A stretch of 64,000 bases of DNA, taken from positions 186,001-250,000 of the forward strand of contig CP087209.1 in the NCBI GenBank assembly GCA_020912385.1, written 5' to 3'. Shown piece by piece: positions 11,937 through 21,921 of the stretch (position 1 is the stretch's first letter; the number at the start of each line of letters is the position of its first letter). A program made the translations under genes and the position numbers. Origin of the DNA: Neofusicoccum parvum (taxonomy: Eukaryota > Ascomycota > Dothideomycetes > Botryosphaeriales > Botryosphaeriaceae). The notes under the pieces were generated by a model. The model saw nothing but the letters and a program-made list of their open reading frames with translations. It was not told the DNA's origin and searched no databases.

Positions 11937-13560
11937 ATGGCGGACACTGTTAGCGTCCTGGCATCAATATGTAGGGCTTCCTCCATATTGTCCATCTTCT
12001 GCACGCTCTTCATATTCACGTCCTTTGCGGCTCTTTCGTACTTCAGAAAACCTATCAACAGGTTGATTGTGTACGCATCCATCGGGAACACCATTGCGAA
12101 CGCCGCAACAACGGTATCCATCTTGGGAATCCCTGAGTACGGAGGCAACATAGGACTGTGTCGTTTCCAAGCCTTCGTAGGCCAGATGTACGTCTTGTCT
12201 GCTATGTTCATTAGTGTGTAGAAGCTTAGTGTTTCCAGGTTTGTTCCTGCGGATGCCTTGTGGGTGCTTGCCATGGCTATCAACGTGCATCTTACAATAT
12301 TTCGGTATGTCACACCATTGAAATGACAGCTACAAGCATCTGCTGAAAGACTCCAAGCCATTACGATTCTAAAATGCTGCGAAAACTGGAACCCTGGTAT
12401 TTCGGCGTCATCTACGGCATTTCCGCACTACCGGCGTTAGTGTATGTGATTCTGGACATGAAGCCTTTCAACAAAGGCACCATTGGACCTGCCGGAGTAA
12501 GTGGCGCTTCCTGGAGGTGTTCACGTGTCTGACAGCTTTAGCTCTGGTGTTGGGTGTCAGACAAGTACGAATGGGCTCGTTTTGCATTCCTCTACATTCC
12601 GCTTTGGTGAGCATTCGACTTTGAACGGAACCGGAGCTCAAGCCTCTTACCTGCTAATAAGAATTTCCAGGGTTGTCGTCATCTCCGCTCTGGGGATATA
12701 TGTGCGGGTTGGCATCCTGCTCATCAAAATGACATTAGAGGTCCGCTCTGCCTCCAACTCCTCGGTGTGGAGCGTGATGAGCTTCAGCCACTTCCCTCCC
12801 AAGGGCGCGGACGCCCTCCCACGGCGCGACGAATCAGGTAACCCATCCCTACAGTTTCGCTTTGCAAACCCAGTCGGGCCGAATCTCACGCGTCTCGTCT
12901 GGCAGAACAGCATCTCCAGCCGGAGGATTACGTCGAGGAGCCCGAGAGGGCAGCCCGGGCCGACGGCCGACGCAGTTCGGACATCGAGATGGAGCCGATC
13001 CAGCCAATCCAGACCGTCGAGTCCCGGTCCAGGTCCGTCGGCACGATACACATCACCCATGCCGTGAGCAAGCAGACCGCTGACTCGGGCGCCTACGTCC
13101 CCCCGGTGGACCCACCGGCCCTCGTGGTCGACAGGTCCAAGCAGCGCGTGGACGCGGTCGACAGGGAGCAGGTCGAACAAGCTCAACCTCAGCGTCAGGA
13201 ATCGAGGCCTTGGCGGAGACCGGAAAACCAAGCAGCCTGGAGCTACACCAAAGTTGCTTTTCTGATGTTTCTGGCGCTCATCATTGTCTGGGTGCGTGTT
13301 AATCCATGACTCGTCCCGCCTCTTTACTTCTGAGATGTAACTTGTATGAATTCTGACCTCTGCTCCTGTAGGTTCCTCCGACAGTCAATCGAATATATGA
13401 CCTATCCCACGCGAACCCGAGCTTTGCCTTGGAAGCTGTCGTTGCCGCCGCCGTTCCCATGCAGGGATTCTGGAATTTTACCTTTTACGTCACCACGTCG
13501 CTGCCTCAGTGTAAAAGAGCGTGGCGAGACATACGGCAGAAATGTCGCTCCAGATCGTGA
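11937..13560 (+). CDS. seven-transmembrane GPCR, cAMP-receptor/Git3-like
   Basis: Plasma-membrane G-protein-coupled receptor of the fungal cAMP-receptor-like/Git3 class, expected to sense a nutrient or extracellular ligand and act through a G-alpha/cAMP pathway. It is easily missed because seven exons are needed: 11937..12187, 12239..12304, 12358..12496, 12542..12606, 12671..12837, 12906..13291 and 13372..13560, giving 420 aa. Every junction keeps phase. The donors are GTACGT, GTATGT, GTAAGT, GTGAGC, GTAACC and GTGCGT. TM1 is near residues 8-32 (SILSIFCTLFIFTSFAALSY), TM2 follows RKPINRLIVYASIGN, and TM3 includes DALWVLAMAINVHLTIF. TM4 and TM5 lie in KLEPWYFGVIYGISALPALV and WVVVISALGIYV. A long polar third cytoplasmic loop of about 160 residues follows. 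TM6 is FLMFLALIIVW and TM7 lies around AVVAAAVPMQGFWNFTFYV. The ligand is unknown. Confidence 0.85.
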
Positions 13561-14660
13561 GACACAAGTAGCGTTGTTGATGCGAGTATGACAATAGACT
13601 GTACTATAGTTTCTTTGTAACAAATTTTCAGCTGACGACTTGAAACCGACCACTTTTCGATATTTCTTAGGGTTCTTGCAATCAAGAAGAGACTTTGTGC
13701 ATGGGCAGCTCCTCACTGGACCGGCCACGCGATCCCCCTCTGAAGTAATACAGGTGGCCTTCTTAAGCATACCACTGTGCCTTAGTTACTGATTCTTTCT
13801 CGATAGCAGAGCCTACCACTTCATAATACAGGAGACACGGAAAAGACAGTACTGGTGTCTTCCCACTCGTTGTTCTCGAACGCAGCAATCGTGCCTTTCA
13901 AGAACGCACTTTAGCCACGGGTCGGCACCTCGCATAACTGAGGCAAAGCAGCATCATTGAGCTGTGCAGCTCCACGCGCTTTTTCGGGAAATATGGTGTT
14001 CCTCGAAAGTTCGACATACGGGACCGCACCGAGAAAAGTGAGGACAGCAGGACTTCGATGAAAAAGAAAGCAAGTGCTTGGAATCCGACATTCTGGATTG
14101 CTCTAGAAGCTCTTCGCCATGTCGAAGTCTTCGAAGCAGGCGAGGGAAGCTTTTAAGGAAGAAATATCAAACACCAGGTCCTCGGCCGGCTGGGTGCGTT
14201 AGATGCGCTCTGGCACCTGCTGCGAAGGCTGCCTTATCACACGTGGCATCACTAACCTACTTCAATTGCCTACGGGCCTTGGTGTTGAGAAGTGGTCACG
14301 TGGGGTAGAGGGGCATGGGGCAGCCACGACGACCACACGCGAGGACTCTATTTAGGCCTTCCTTCCCCTCTCCACTCTGTGCATCAACGTTCCACATCGC
14401 AGTTACGGTTGACGTGCTAGCGATGAGGCTTCCAAAGTACTGGGACAATGCGATACGCACCTAGTTTACTGGCGGGTGTTGCTCTAGTACTACTCACTTC
14501 CGCCATGCTCGGAACCATCATCACCATCATCATCACCGTTCCCAAACGCTGCGACCAATCCATCAGCAGAACTAATGCACAACCATTTCATTCTCAACTC
14601 TCGAGTACCACACACCTGATTTTAACCACTATATTTTACCTTCCATCTCCTCTCCACCCA
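13561..14660. other. non-coding stretch between GPCR and bioDA
   Basis: This tail-to-tail region holds the 3' UTRs of the GPCR gene and of bioDA. A 140-codon ORF at 14448-14870 (+) starts with a hydrophobic stretch but runs into the antisense of bioDA and lacks any family motif, so I do not call it. Nothing else is supported. Confidence 0.4.
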
Positions 14661-17245
14661 TCACCTCAGCGCCACCGCCCCCTTCACCCACTCCTCCACC
14701 TCCCTAACCGTCTCAACGCTGCTCGTCTGGCTCGCCATCAAATACAACACATTCCCCAACACCCTGCTATGCACATTCCACCGCTCGGCCTCCCTGCCGG
14801 CCAGCAACTCCGCCTGCAGCGCCCTCGCCGCCGTGCTCGTGTACCCAGCGCGGCCATCCTTATCCCTTAGGTGCAGCGCCAGGACGGAGCCAAGGGCCCA
14901 GACGCCCTGGACGCTATCCGTCCTCCGGCTGAGCTCGTCGACGAAGGCGGCGCTCCACGCGCTCCAGACCGCGCTTGGCTGCTCGGCGGCGGCGGTGGTG
15001 GTGGTGGCGGGCCACGCCTCCCTGAAGCCGTCCCAGGCGCCGCGGGCCTCCATGGCCTCCATGGCGGCGACGCTCTCGACCGCGACCTGGCAGCCGACGG
15101 CGTGGGCGGTGTAGCTGTGGCCGTGCAGCAGCGCGTCGCTCTTGTCGTCCGACGCGAACGCCACGAAAATGCTGTCGCTGGCCAGCGTCGTCGCGAGCGG
15201 CACCAGCCCGCCCGTCAGCAGCTTGGCGTGCACGCTGACGTCCGGGTGCACGCCCAGCAGCGACGCCGACGTGAAGCGGCCGAGGCGGTAGAGGCCGGTG
15301 AAGACTTCGTCGAAGACGGTCGGGAGGCCCGACCAGTCGGGCTCGGATGCCGGGGCGGGAGGGGAGGGCGAGGAGGAGAACAGATGCGGGGACCGGCGGA
15401 CGACGTTGACCAGGGTGCGCTGGAAGAGCGGGTCGACGAAGAGCATGCCGCCGGCGCCCAGGACGATGGGCTCGAGGATGAGGGCGCCGAACTTCTGGCC
15501 CTGCTTCTGCAGCTGCGCCAGCGTCTCCGTGATGAACTTCTCGTAGCGCCGGCACTGCTCGCTGGCGTCGCGCGCCTCGACGTCGAACACGTCGTCCAGG
15601 CTGTTGAACTCGGTCGACGACGCGCCGAGGCTTTCTTTCAGAGTGTCCGGCACCTCGACGACCCATTTCCCGCCCGTCATCTTGACGGTGGGGAAGTCGA
15701 ACCAGAAGCCCTTGCCGCGGTACCATTCGACCTTTTCGTTGTACGTGCACGGCTCGCTGCAGTCCATCGCGCCCATCGTGTCGCCGTGGTAGCTGCCCTT
15801 GAGCCCGAGCACGCTGAGCTCCTCGCGTGGGCCCCAGCCGTACCGCACGCGCGCCGCGCGCAGCGCCATCTTGACCGCCACCTCGATGCCAGTGCTGCCG
15901 TTGTCCGAGTAGAACACGCGGGCTAGGCGCGGGTTGCGCGACCCCGCCAGCAGCATCTTGGCCAGCTGCAGCGCCGGAGCGTGCACCGCTTCCGCAAACA
16001 TGACGTGGCCGTAGCGGCCGGCGGCGTAGGCGGCGGCGAGCGTCAGTTGCGGATTGGCGTGACCGAGGCCTTGCGTCCACCAGGAGGCTGAGCCGTCAAA
16101 AGAGGCGCGGAGGAACGAGTTGGGGGCCGGAGGTAGCATTTTGCCGGAGAGCTCGGTCTCACCGGGTGCCGGGTTGAAGGTCTGGAAGAAGTCGCCGTGG
16201 GCGGAATCGATAGCGGTGATTTTCTCCGGGGGGAGCAGTTTCTGCTGGGTGAACGGGTACCAGATGGTGTCGTGGGCATCCTTAGACATGGTCTGGAGCG
16301 CCTCGATCCGGTGGTCGTGTCGTTTTGCCAGGTGCTTGAGGGTGTCTTTGATAGCATGGGACCTGAGCATGGAGTTGTAGTAGCCGGTCATCATCCTGGT
16401 GTCGTCCTTTTCAGTGCGTTCAGGTGGTCTTATGACGGAGGTGAGAGGAATGCCGAATTTCTCAAAGTAAGTGGTGAGATAGACATGGTTCTGGTAGACG
16501 TCATCCTTGAACATCAAGACAGATTCCACGTCGTAACCTCGCATACGGAGTGATTCAAAAGCGCTGATGGTTGCAGAGATTCCACCGAGCTTGGAATCAC
16601 CGACCAGGATGGCGGGCATTCTCAGCGGACGGTACAGATCTGCTTGGGAAGTACCGGAAGGCCCAGGAGAGTGTACTCCGCCGGCAGTCTCGCAAAACAG
16701 CCATCCTGGGTTCACAGCGAACTGGGAAATGTACTTTTGGACAGCAGAGAGTAGGGCAGAGTCGGATACGATACCCTAAGAACGCCATCAGCAAGGGTTG
16801 ATGTGTTGGTCACAGCGTGCTTACCTGGGGCGACTGGGCAGCAGCAATGTTCGGGCTAACGGGGTTCTGGTATTGGACGATGCAGTGCGTCCTAATCAAC
16901 TTCTCGTCTTTGCCATTGTTCCTCTTCCTGAGGTATTTCAAGACATGGCTGCAGGATGGTGGTTAGTAAGCTGCGGCATGCAGGGAACGCGTTTACATCT
17001 GCAGAACAGCATGAGCTTCGGGCGAGTTGCAAGCAATCAGACCGCCAGCACGTACACTTGTTATCGGCATCATCTAGATGGCCAGTGGACACAGGCTTGA
17101 GGAAAGTGACAGGGTCTGATCTCCAGGCACTGCGGGCGGCGGAGCACAGAATGGTGGAGAAGATGGTCTTCCCGACGTCGGTGTTGGCTCCCCAGATCTG
17201 GTGGACGCGGAGCGAGCTCCAGAGCAGGCCGCCGACGGGGGGCAT
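14661..17245 (-). CDS. bioDA: bifunctional dethiobiotin synthetase / DAPA aminotransferase
   Basis: Fusion enzyme for two consecutive biotin steps: KAPA to DAPA (PLP- and SAM-dependent aminotransferase), then DAPA to dethiobiotin (ATP-dependent carboxylation). Three exons, complement(14661..16775, 16825..16948, 17058..17245), give 808 aa. The N-terminal DTBS domain shows the P-loop GANTDVGKT at residues 19-27 and ETAGGVHSPGPSGT. The aminotransferase domain begins around IWYPFTQQ and includes YSDNGSTGIEVAVKMAL, GSYHGDTMGAMD, VFDEVFTGLYRLG and the PLP lysine in HAKLLTGG (about K622). An alternative in-frame Met lies at 17287. 17245 is preferred because it gives a short leader before the P-loop. 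The gene lies head-to-head with bioF, so the two probably share regulation. Confidence 0.94.
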
Positions 17246-17962
17246 GTCGGCAGCAGCGCAACGAAGGGAAAGACGGTTACGGTGCAACAGGCATGTCAGG
17301 TGCAGTCAGATGGAGGCGGGCGGACCGGACGCGGACCGGAGCGGGCGGGCGCAGCTGGCGGTGACGCAGGATCGGCGGGCGAGGAGGGCCCGATTGGGGA
17401 GCCGGAGAAATGGGTTGAGGGCAGCGATGAGTGCGGGCGGCGCAGTGGGGCGGGGCTGATTGTTGAGACGGGCGGCTGCGTCCAGTGTCGTCGGGCGGAT
17501 CGTCGCTGGCCATCGGGGCTGGTGTGGGCAAAATCTCGGCGGCTGGCGGGTTCCTGCGGTTCCTGCGCCTGCGCGCTGCCAGCCGAGCCGGGCCCGACGC
17601 CGCCTGCAGCTGCAGCTCCCCAACACCCTCCGGTCGCAGCGCCAACGCCCTCCAATTGACTCATCGCCGCCTCAATGGCTCTGCAGACCTGACCGCTGTC
17701 GTTATCGCCGACCCCGCGCCTGCCGGACACCTGCAAGAGCCAGCAATCGACCGCGTTGCACGTGTGCCTGGCAGCTGCACCATCCGCCCGCCCCGCAAAA
17801 ACCGCGATCCCCTCCACCACACAATTGCCAATTTGGGATACCGGATACGCCACGCCCACCATCCATCTGCTCTCCAGAGCCCAATTCCCGGACTCCAATC
17901 CCGCAGGCCCAGACAGCAAAAAACACGAAAGAGGAGCAGAATAAACCAACCCAACCTCCGCC
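17246..17962. promoter_or_regulatory. divergent promoter, bioDA / bioF
   Basis: This 717-bp very GC-rich spacer lies between the two head-to-head biotin genes. ORFs cross it on both strands but are compositional artefacts with no motif. No TATA element is clear. Shared control of both genes is inferred from the arrangement. Confidence 0.5.
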
Positions 17963-19364
17963 ATGTCCTCCCCACAGCCCCCCCTCACCCCCCTCGAAGC
18001 CCACTTCACCACCCTCCTCCGCCGCCGCCACGCCCGCTCCCTCCTCCGGCGCCTCACCACCGCCGCACCCGGCACCGCCGACTTCTCCTCCAACGACTAC
18101 CTCTCCCTCTCCACCCACCCGACCATCCACGCCGCCTTCCTCTCCCTCCTGCAAGGCGGCACCCCGCGCTCCCCCACGCCTCTCGGCTCGCGCGGCTCGC
18201 GCCTCCTCGACGGCAACCACCCGCTAGCCACGCAGCTGGAGCCGCTGATCGCGCGGCACCACCGCGCGCGCGCCGGCCTGCTGTTCAACTCGGGCTACGA
18301 CGCCAACGCCGGGCTGTTCGCGGCGCTGCCGCAGCCGGGCGACGTCGTGGTGCACGACGAGCTCATCCACGCTAGCGTGCACGACGGCGCGCGGCTGTCG
18401 CGCGCGGGGCGGCGCGTCGCGTTTGCGCACAATGACGTCGGTGCGCTGAGGGCGGTGCTGGCGGGGTTGGGGCCGGAGGTTAGGGCTGGGAGGGGGCGGA
18501 GCGTGTTTGTGGCGGTGGAGGCGGTGTATAGTATGGATGGGGATGTGGCGCCGTTGGCGGAGGTGGTGGCGGCGGTGGAGGAGGGGCTGCCGGCTGGGAA
18601 TGGGTATGTGGTTGTGGACGAGGCGCATGCGACGGGGGTGGTGGGGGAGGGGGGGAGGGGGTTGACGTGCGAGCTTGGGTTGGAGGAGAGGGTGTTTGCG
18701 AGGGTGGTGACGTTTGGGAAAGCGTTAGGGGGGTCAGGTGGTGAGTGATGTTTCCTCCTCTGCCCGTGAGTGTGTTTTGCTGACGTACCGCTGCGCAACA
18801 GCCATCGTCCTCTCCTCCCCCATCACCCGCGACTACCTCATCAACTACGCCCGCAGCCTCATCTACACCACCGCCCTCCCCTACCCCGCCCTCGCCAGCA
18901 TCAAGGCCACCTACGACTTCATGATCGCCGGCCACACGGAACCCCTCCTCCAATCCCTCCACTCCCTCATCCACCGCACCCACGCCCTCCTCCTCTCCCT
19001 CAGCACCTCCCACCCCCGCCTCATCCAACTGAATCCCCTTCCCGCAACCCCTTCCCCAATCATCCCCATCTTCACCCCCAACCCCCGCAGCCTGGCCGCC
19101 CATTGCCAGCGTAGCGGCTACATGGTGCGGGCCATCGTGCCGCCGACGGTGCCTGCGGGCAGCGAGCGGGTGCGGGTGTGCCTGCACGCCGGGAACAGTG
19201 TTGCAGAAGTGGAGGGACTGGTAGGAGCGGTGAGAGGGTGGGTGGAGCTGCAGGAGGAGAAAGAGAAGGAGAGTCAGCAGGAAGAAGTCAGATTAGAGGG
19301 GAGGTCTGCGGCTGGAGGCGTTGGGCAGGGATCTGGGGCGGTGTTGGAGAAGGCGAGGTTGTGA
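17963..19364 (+). CDS. bioF: 8-amino-7-oxononanoate (KAPA) synthase, peroxisomal
   Basis: PLP-dependent alpha-oxoamine synthase condensing pimeloyl thioester with alanine to give KAPA, the first dedicated step before BioDA. Two exons, 17963..18740 and 18802..19364, give 446 aa. The donor GTGAGT (18741) and acceptor CAACAG join GGSG to AIVLSSPITRDYLINYARS. A second, poorer GT three bases upstream would remove one Gly. Motifs: FSSNDYLSLSTHP, GSRGSRLLDGNH, NSGYDANAGLF, VVVDEAHATGVVG (the Asp that binds the PLP pyridine nitrogen) and TFGKALGG with Schiff-base lysine K253. The C-terminus is ...EKARL, a good PTS1, in line with the known peroxisomal location of fungal BioF. A Glu/Gly-rich linker of about 40 residues precedes this signal. 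Confidence 0.93.
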
Positions 19365-19520
19365 GATTGCGGTCACGGGGCACGAAGCATTGGGAAGCAG
19401 TTTTGGGGAACAAAAAGTCTATTGGATTTTGTAGCCACGGGGCTTTTAAGTAAAAAAAGATCTCATCATGAAGAATTTGGTATTCAACTCGTCACACTCG
19501 TCACAACAAACGCCCAATCC

Positions 19521-20947
19521 TTACGCCTGAATTTCCGGCGCCGGCTGCGGCGACTTCTCGAAACTCTTCATGGGCACCAATCCCCAGCGTCCGAACATGG
19601 CGTTATCCTCATCCCACCCGTTGCACTCAGTCGTCAGCATCTTCTCGCCCGTGAAGATGGCGTTGGCACCGGCCATGAAGCACATGGCCTGCTTCTCCTC
19701 GGACATGGTCTTGCGGCCGGCAGCAATGCGGATGATGGTCGACGGCATGACGATGCGCGCCGTCGCAATCGTGCGAAGCATAGACGTGAACTCCAGCGGC
19801 TTGCGGTCGCCCAGCGGCGTGCCCTTGATGGGCACCAGGGCGTTCACGGGGAAGCTCTCCGGGTGCGAGGGCAGCGTCGAGACGGTGTGCAGCAGGCCGA
19901 TGTGATCCTTGCTCTTCTCGCCGAGGCCGAGGATGCCGCCGCTGCAGACGTTGATGCCGGCGTCGCGCACGTGGCTCAGCGTCTTGAGGCGCTCGTCGTA
20001 GGTGCGGGTCGAGATGACCGAGGGGTAGAACTCGCGCGACGTGTCGACGTTGTGGTTGTAGGCCGTCAGGCCGGCCTCCTTGAGCTCCTTGGCCTGGTGC
20101 TCGTCGATCATGCCCAGCGTCACGCACACCTCCATGCCCATGCCGCGCACGCCCTCCACCATCGTCTTGATGTTCTTCAGGCTGTTCTTGCGCCCCCGCA
20201 TGTCGCGCCACGCCGCGCCCATGCAGAAGCGCGTGCTGCCGTTCTCCTTGGCCACGCGGGCGGACTCCAGCACCGACTCGACCGATTCGACGCGCTGGGC
20301 TTTGAGCCCGGTTTGGTAGCGCGTGGACTGGGCGCAGTAGGAGCAGTCTTCGGTGCAGCCGCCGGTTTTGATGTTCATCAGCGTGCAGAGCTGGACTTCG
20401 GCTGGGTTATGGAAGCGGCGATGGACGGTGCCCTGTGGGTGTGGTGGTCAGCTTGCTGTTGACTGGGGGATTGCCGTTCTGGGCAGTGGGTCACGGCTTG
20501 GTCACTCCAGAGCTGAGTGCCATCGCCAATGGCTTGGAAACGGGCAGGAAAAATTCCGGCAGCTCGACTGGAGGGGGGCGGAATGGCACTCACAGCCTGA
20601 AAGGCCAGATCCATCAGCGGGGTGTAGTAGATGGCGGAGATCTCCTCTTTGGTCCAGTTGTTCCGCGGGGCGGTGGCAGAGACGGCTTTCTTGAGGATTT
20701 CGCGGGCATTGGCCTCTCTCTCAGCCTCGACGGAGGCGGAGGCGGGGGCAGTGCCTGGCGGCGGCGGGGGAGGAGAGGGAGTGCTGCCCAGGTCCTCGAC
20801 GACGGTCGACATGTGGGCACGGCCGCTGATGGCGCGCCATGACTGGGCGGAAGCGACGAGGGGCGGGACGGCGCGGCGGGAGGATGCGAGGCCGGCTGGG
20901 CGCAGGGTCGAGCGCGCCAGACGCGCAGCTGCAGTCGTCGATTTCAT
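19521..20947 (-). CDS. bioB: biotin synthase (radical SAM)
   Basis: Inserts sulfur into dethiobiotin to make biotin, the last pathway step, in the mitochondrion. Two exons, complement(19521..20432, 20594..20947), encode 421 aa. The donor GTGAGT follows LAFQA and the acceptor CACAG precedes GTVHRRFHNP. The radical-SAM motif CTEDCSYC gives cluster cysteines at about 144, 148 and 151. Other family landmarks are QTGLKAQR, RFCMGAAWR, AYNHNVDTSREFY, INVCSGGILGLGE, and GANAIFTGEKMLTT near the C-terminus. The first 50 residues (MKSTTAAARLARSTLRPAG...) are rich in Ala, Arg and Ser with almost no acids, as expected for a mitochondrial presequence. A Pro run (SPPPPPPG) follows. The gene converges on bioF with 156 bp between stops, and is divergent from the BVMO gene. 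Confidence 0.95.
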
Positions 20948-21921
20948 GGTGTTGTGGTGTGAGATGGGTGAGAGATTGCAGCTGGGCTCTTGTGCTGTGG
21001 TGACTGGCGCCTGCACCAATAGGCGTGAGGCAGTTGCCAGCCAGCGAGCCCATGCGCGGATCCAGGCGGCGGAAGGCGGGGTACCTGATTGTTGAGAGCC
21101 TAAGCTGCGGGCCCCGATGCGTCACCAAGACGCCGACGTCAGCCACCGGAGTTGCAGAGGGAGCCCGGAGCGGTGGCCGCTGTTGAGCCCGCCGCCAACT
21201 CATATTTTTGGGCTCGCCCAGTCGACCGCGGGTCTGTCAGTCTCGCCGTGAGCAACCAGCCCGCTGTCGCTCGCTGTCAGGTGTGGGTGGGCCGTTCGCC
21301 CAAGCTCCTCGGCTAGCCCACGCCCCCCTCGGTCGTCGGGAGCCCCTCAACACCAAGGCCACGCTTTTCCGGCCCTCCGCCGCAGGAACGCGACGCAACG
21401 CGGTCCGGTCCCGTGACTGACATCCTGGGTGCGGTGCGCAGCCGTGCCACCAAGCCACGAGAGCGCCATGCGACCGGCACCTGGGTTTTATGCCGACTGC
21501 ACGACATGGCCGGGCCCCGGTCGCTGTCGCCATTCGACCCTGCGATGAAGAATGCCATGTCTCCAGCTCGTCATGCGCAGAAACACGGCAACTTGGCCGA
21601 CTCGGGCCACGGCTTACTCGCTCAGCGACAGAGAGATGCTTATCTGCTGCAGCAGTCGACGCTAAAATGAGCACCATCGCGACCTGCGATCACATCATCC
21701 CCGAATTGCGACAGCTTCCCCACGACCACCGCTGCCTACGTCCATCGCAATTCGTCGCCCGCCTGCATGACTGATCCTGCCTGGTCGATGAGGTGCCTCT
21801 CTGGCGTCCACTTTTGGAGCTATGGCCACCCAGAGCTCCTGCACCGCTGTATATAGACGTGTCTCGTCGCCAATGCCCCGCCTGGCCTCTGCTCAGGGAC
21901 AAAATTGCCTGATTTTTTGCC
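20948..21921. promoter_or_regulatory. divergent promoter, bioB / BVMO
   Basis: A 974-bp head-to-head spacer. No ORF in it has a recognisable motif. A TATATA element lies at 21850-21855 on the BVMO side. No bioB-side TATA box is clear. Confidence 0.5.
21850..21855 (+). promoter_or_regulatory. TATA box for the BVMO gene
   Basis: TATATA sits 67 bp upstream of the ATG at 21922, a usual distance for short fungal 5' UTRs. It is seen directly, and its function is inferred. Confidence 0.5.

Noticed and set aside
14448..14870. 140-codon plus ORF with hydrophobic start
   Set aside because: Could pass as a small secreted protein, but most of it lies antisense to bioDA and the remainder is low-complexity. 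No homology pattern.
14871..15926. 351-codon plus-strand ORF
   Set aside because: Antisense shadow of the GC-rich bioDA aminotransferase domain.
17296..18375. Long ORFs across the bioDA-bioF spacer on both strands
   Set aside because: Products of extreme GC content with Pro/Arg-rich composition. No domain.
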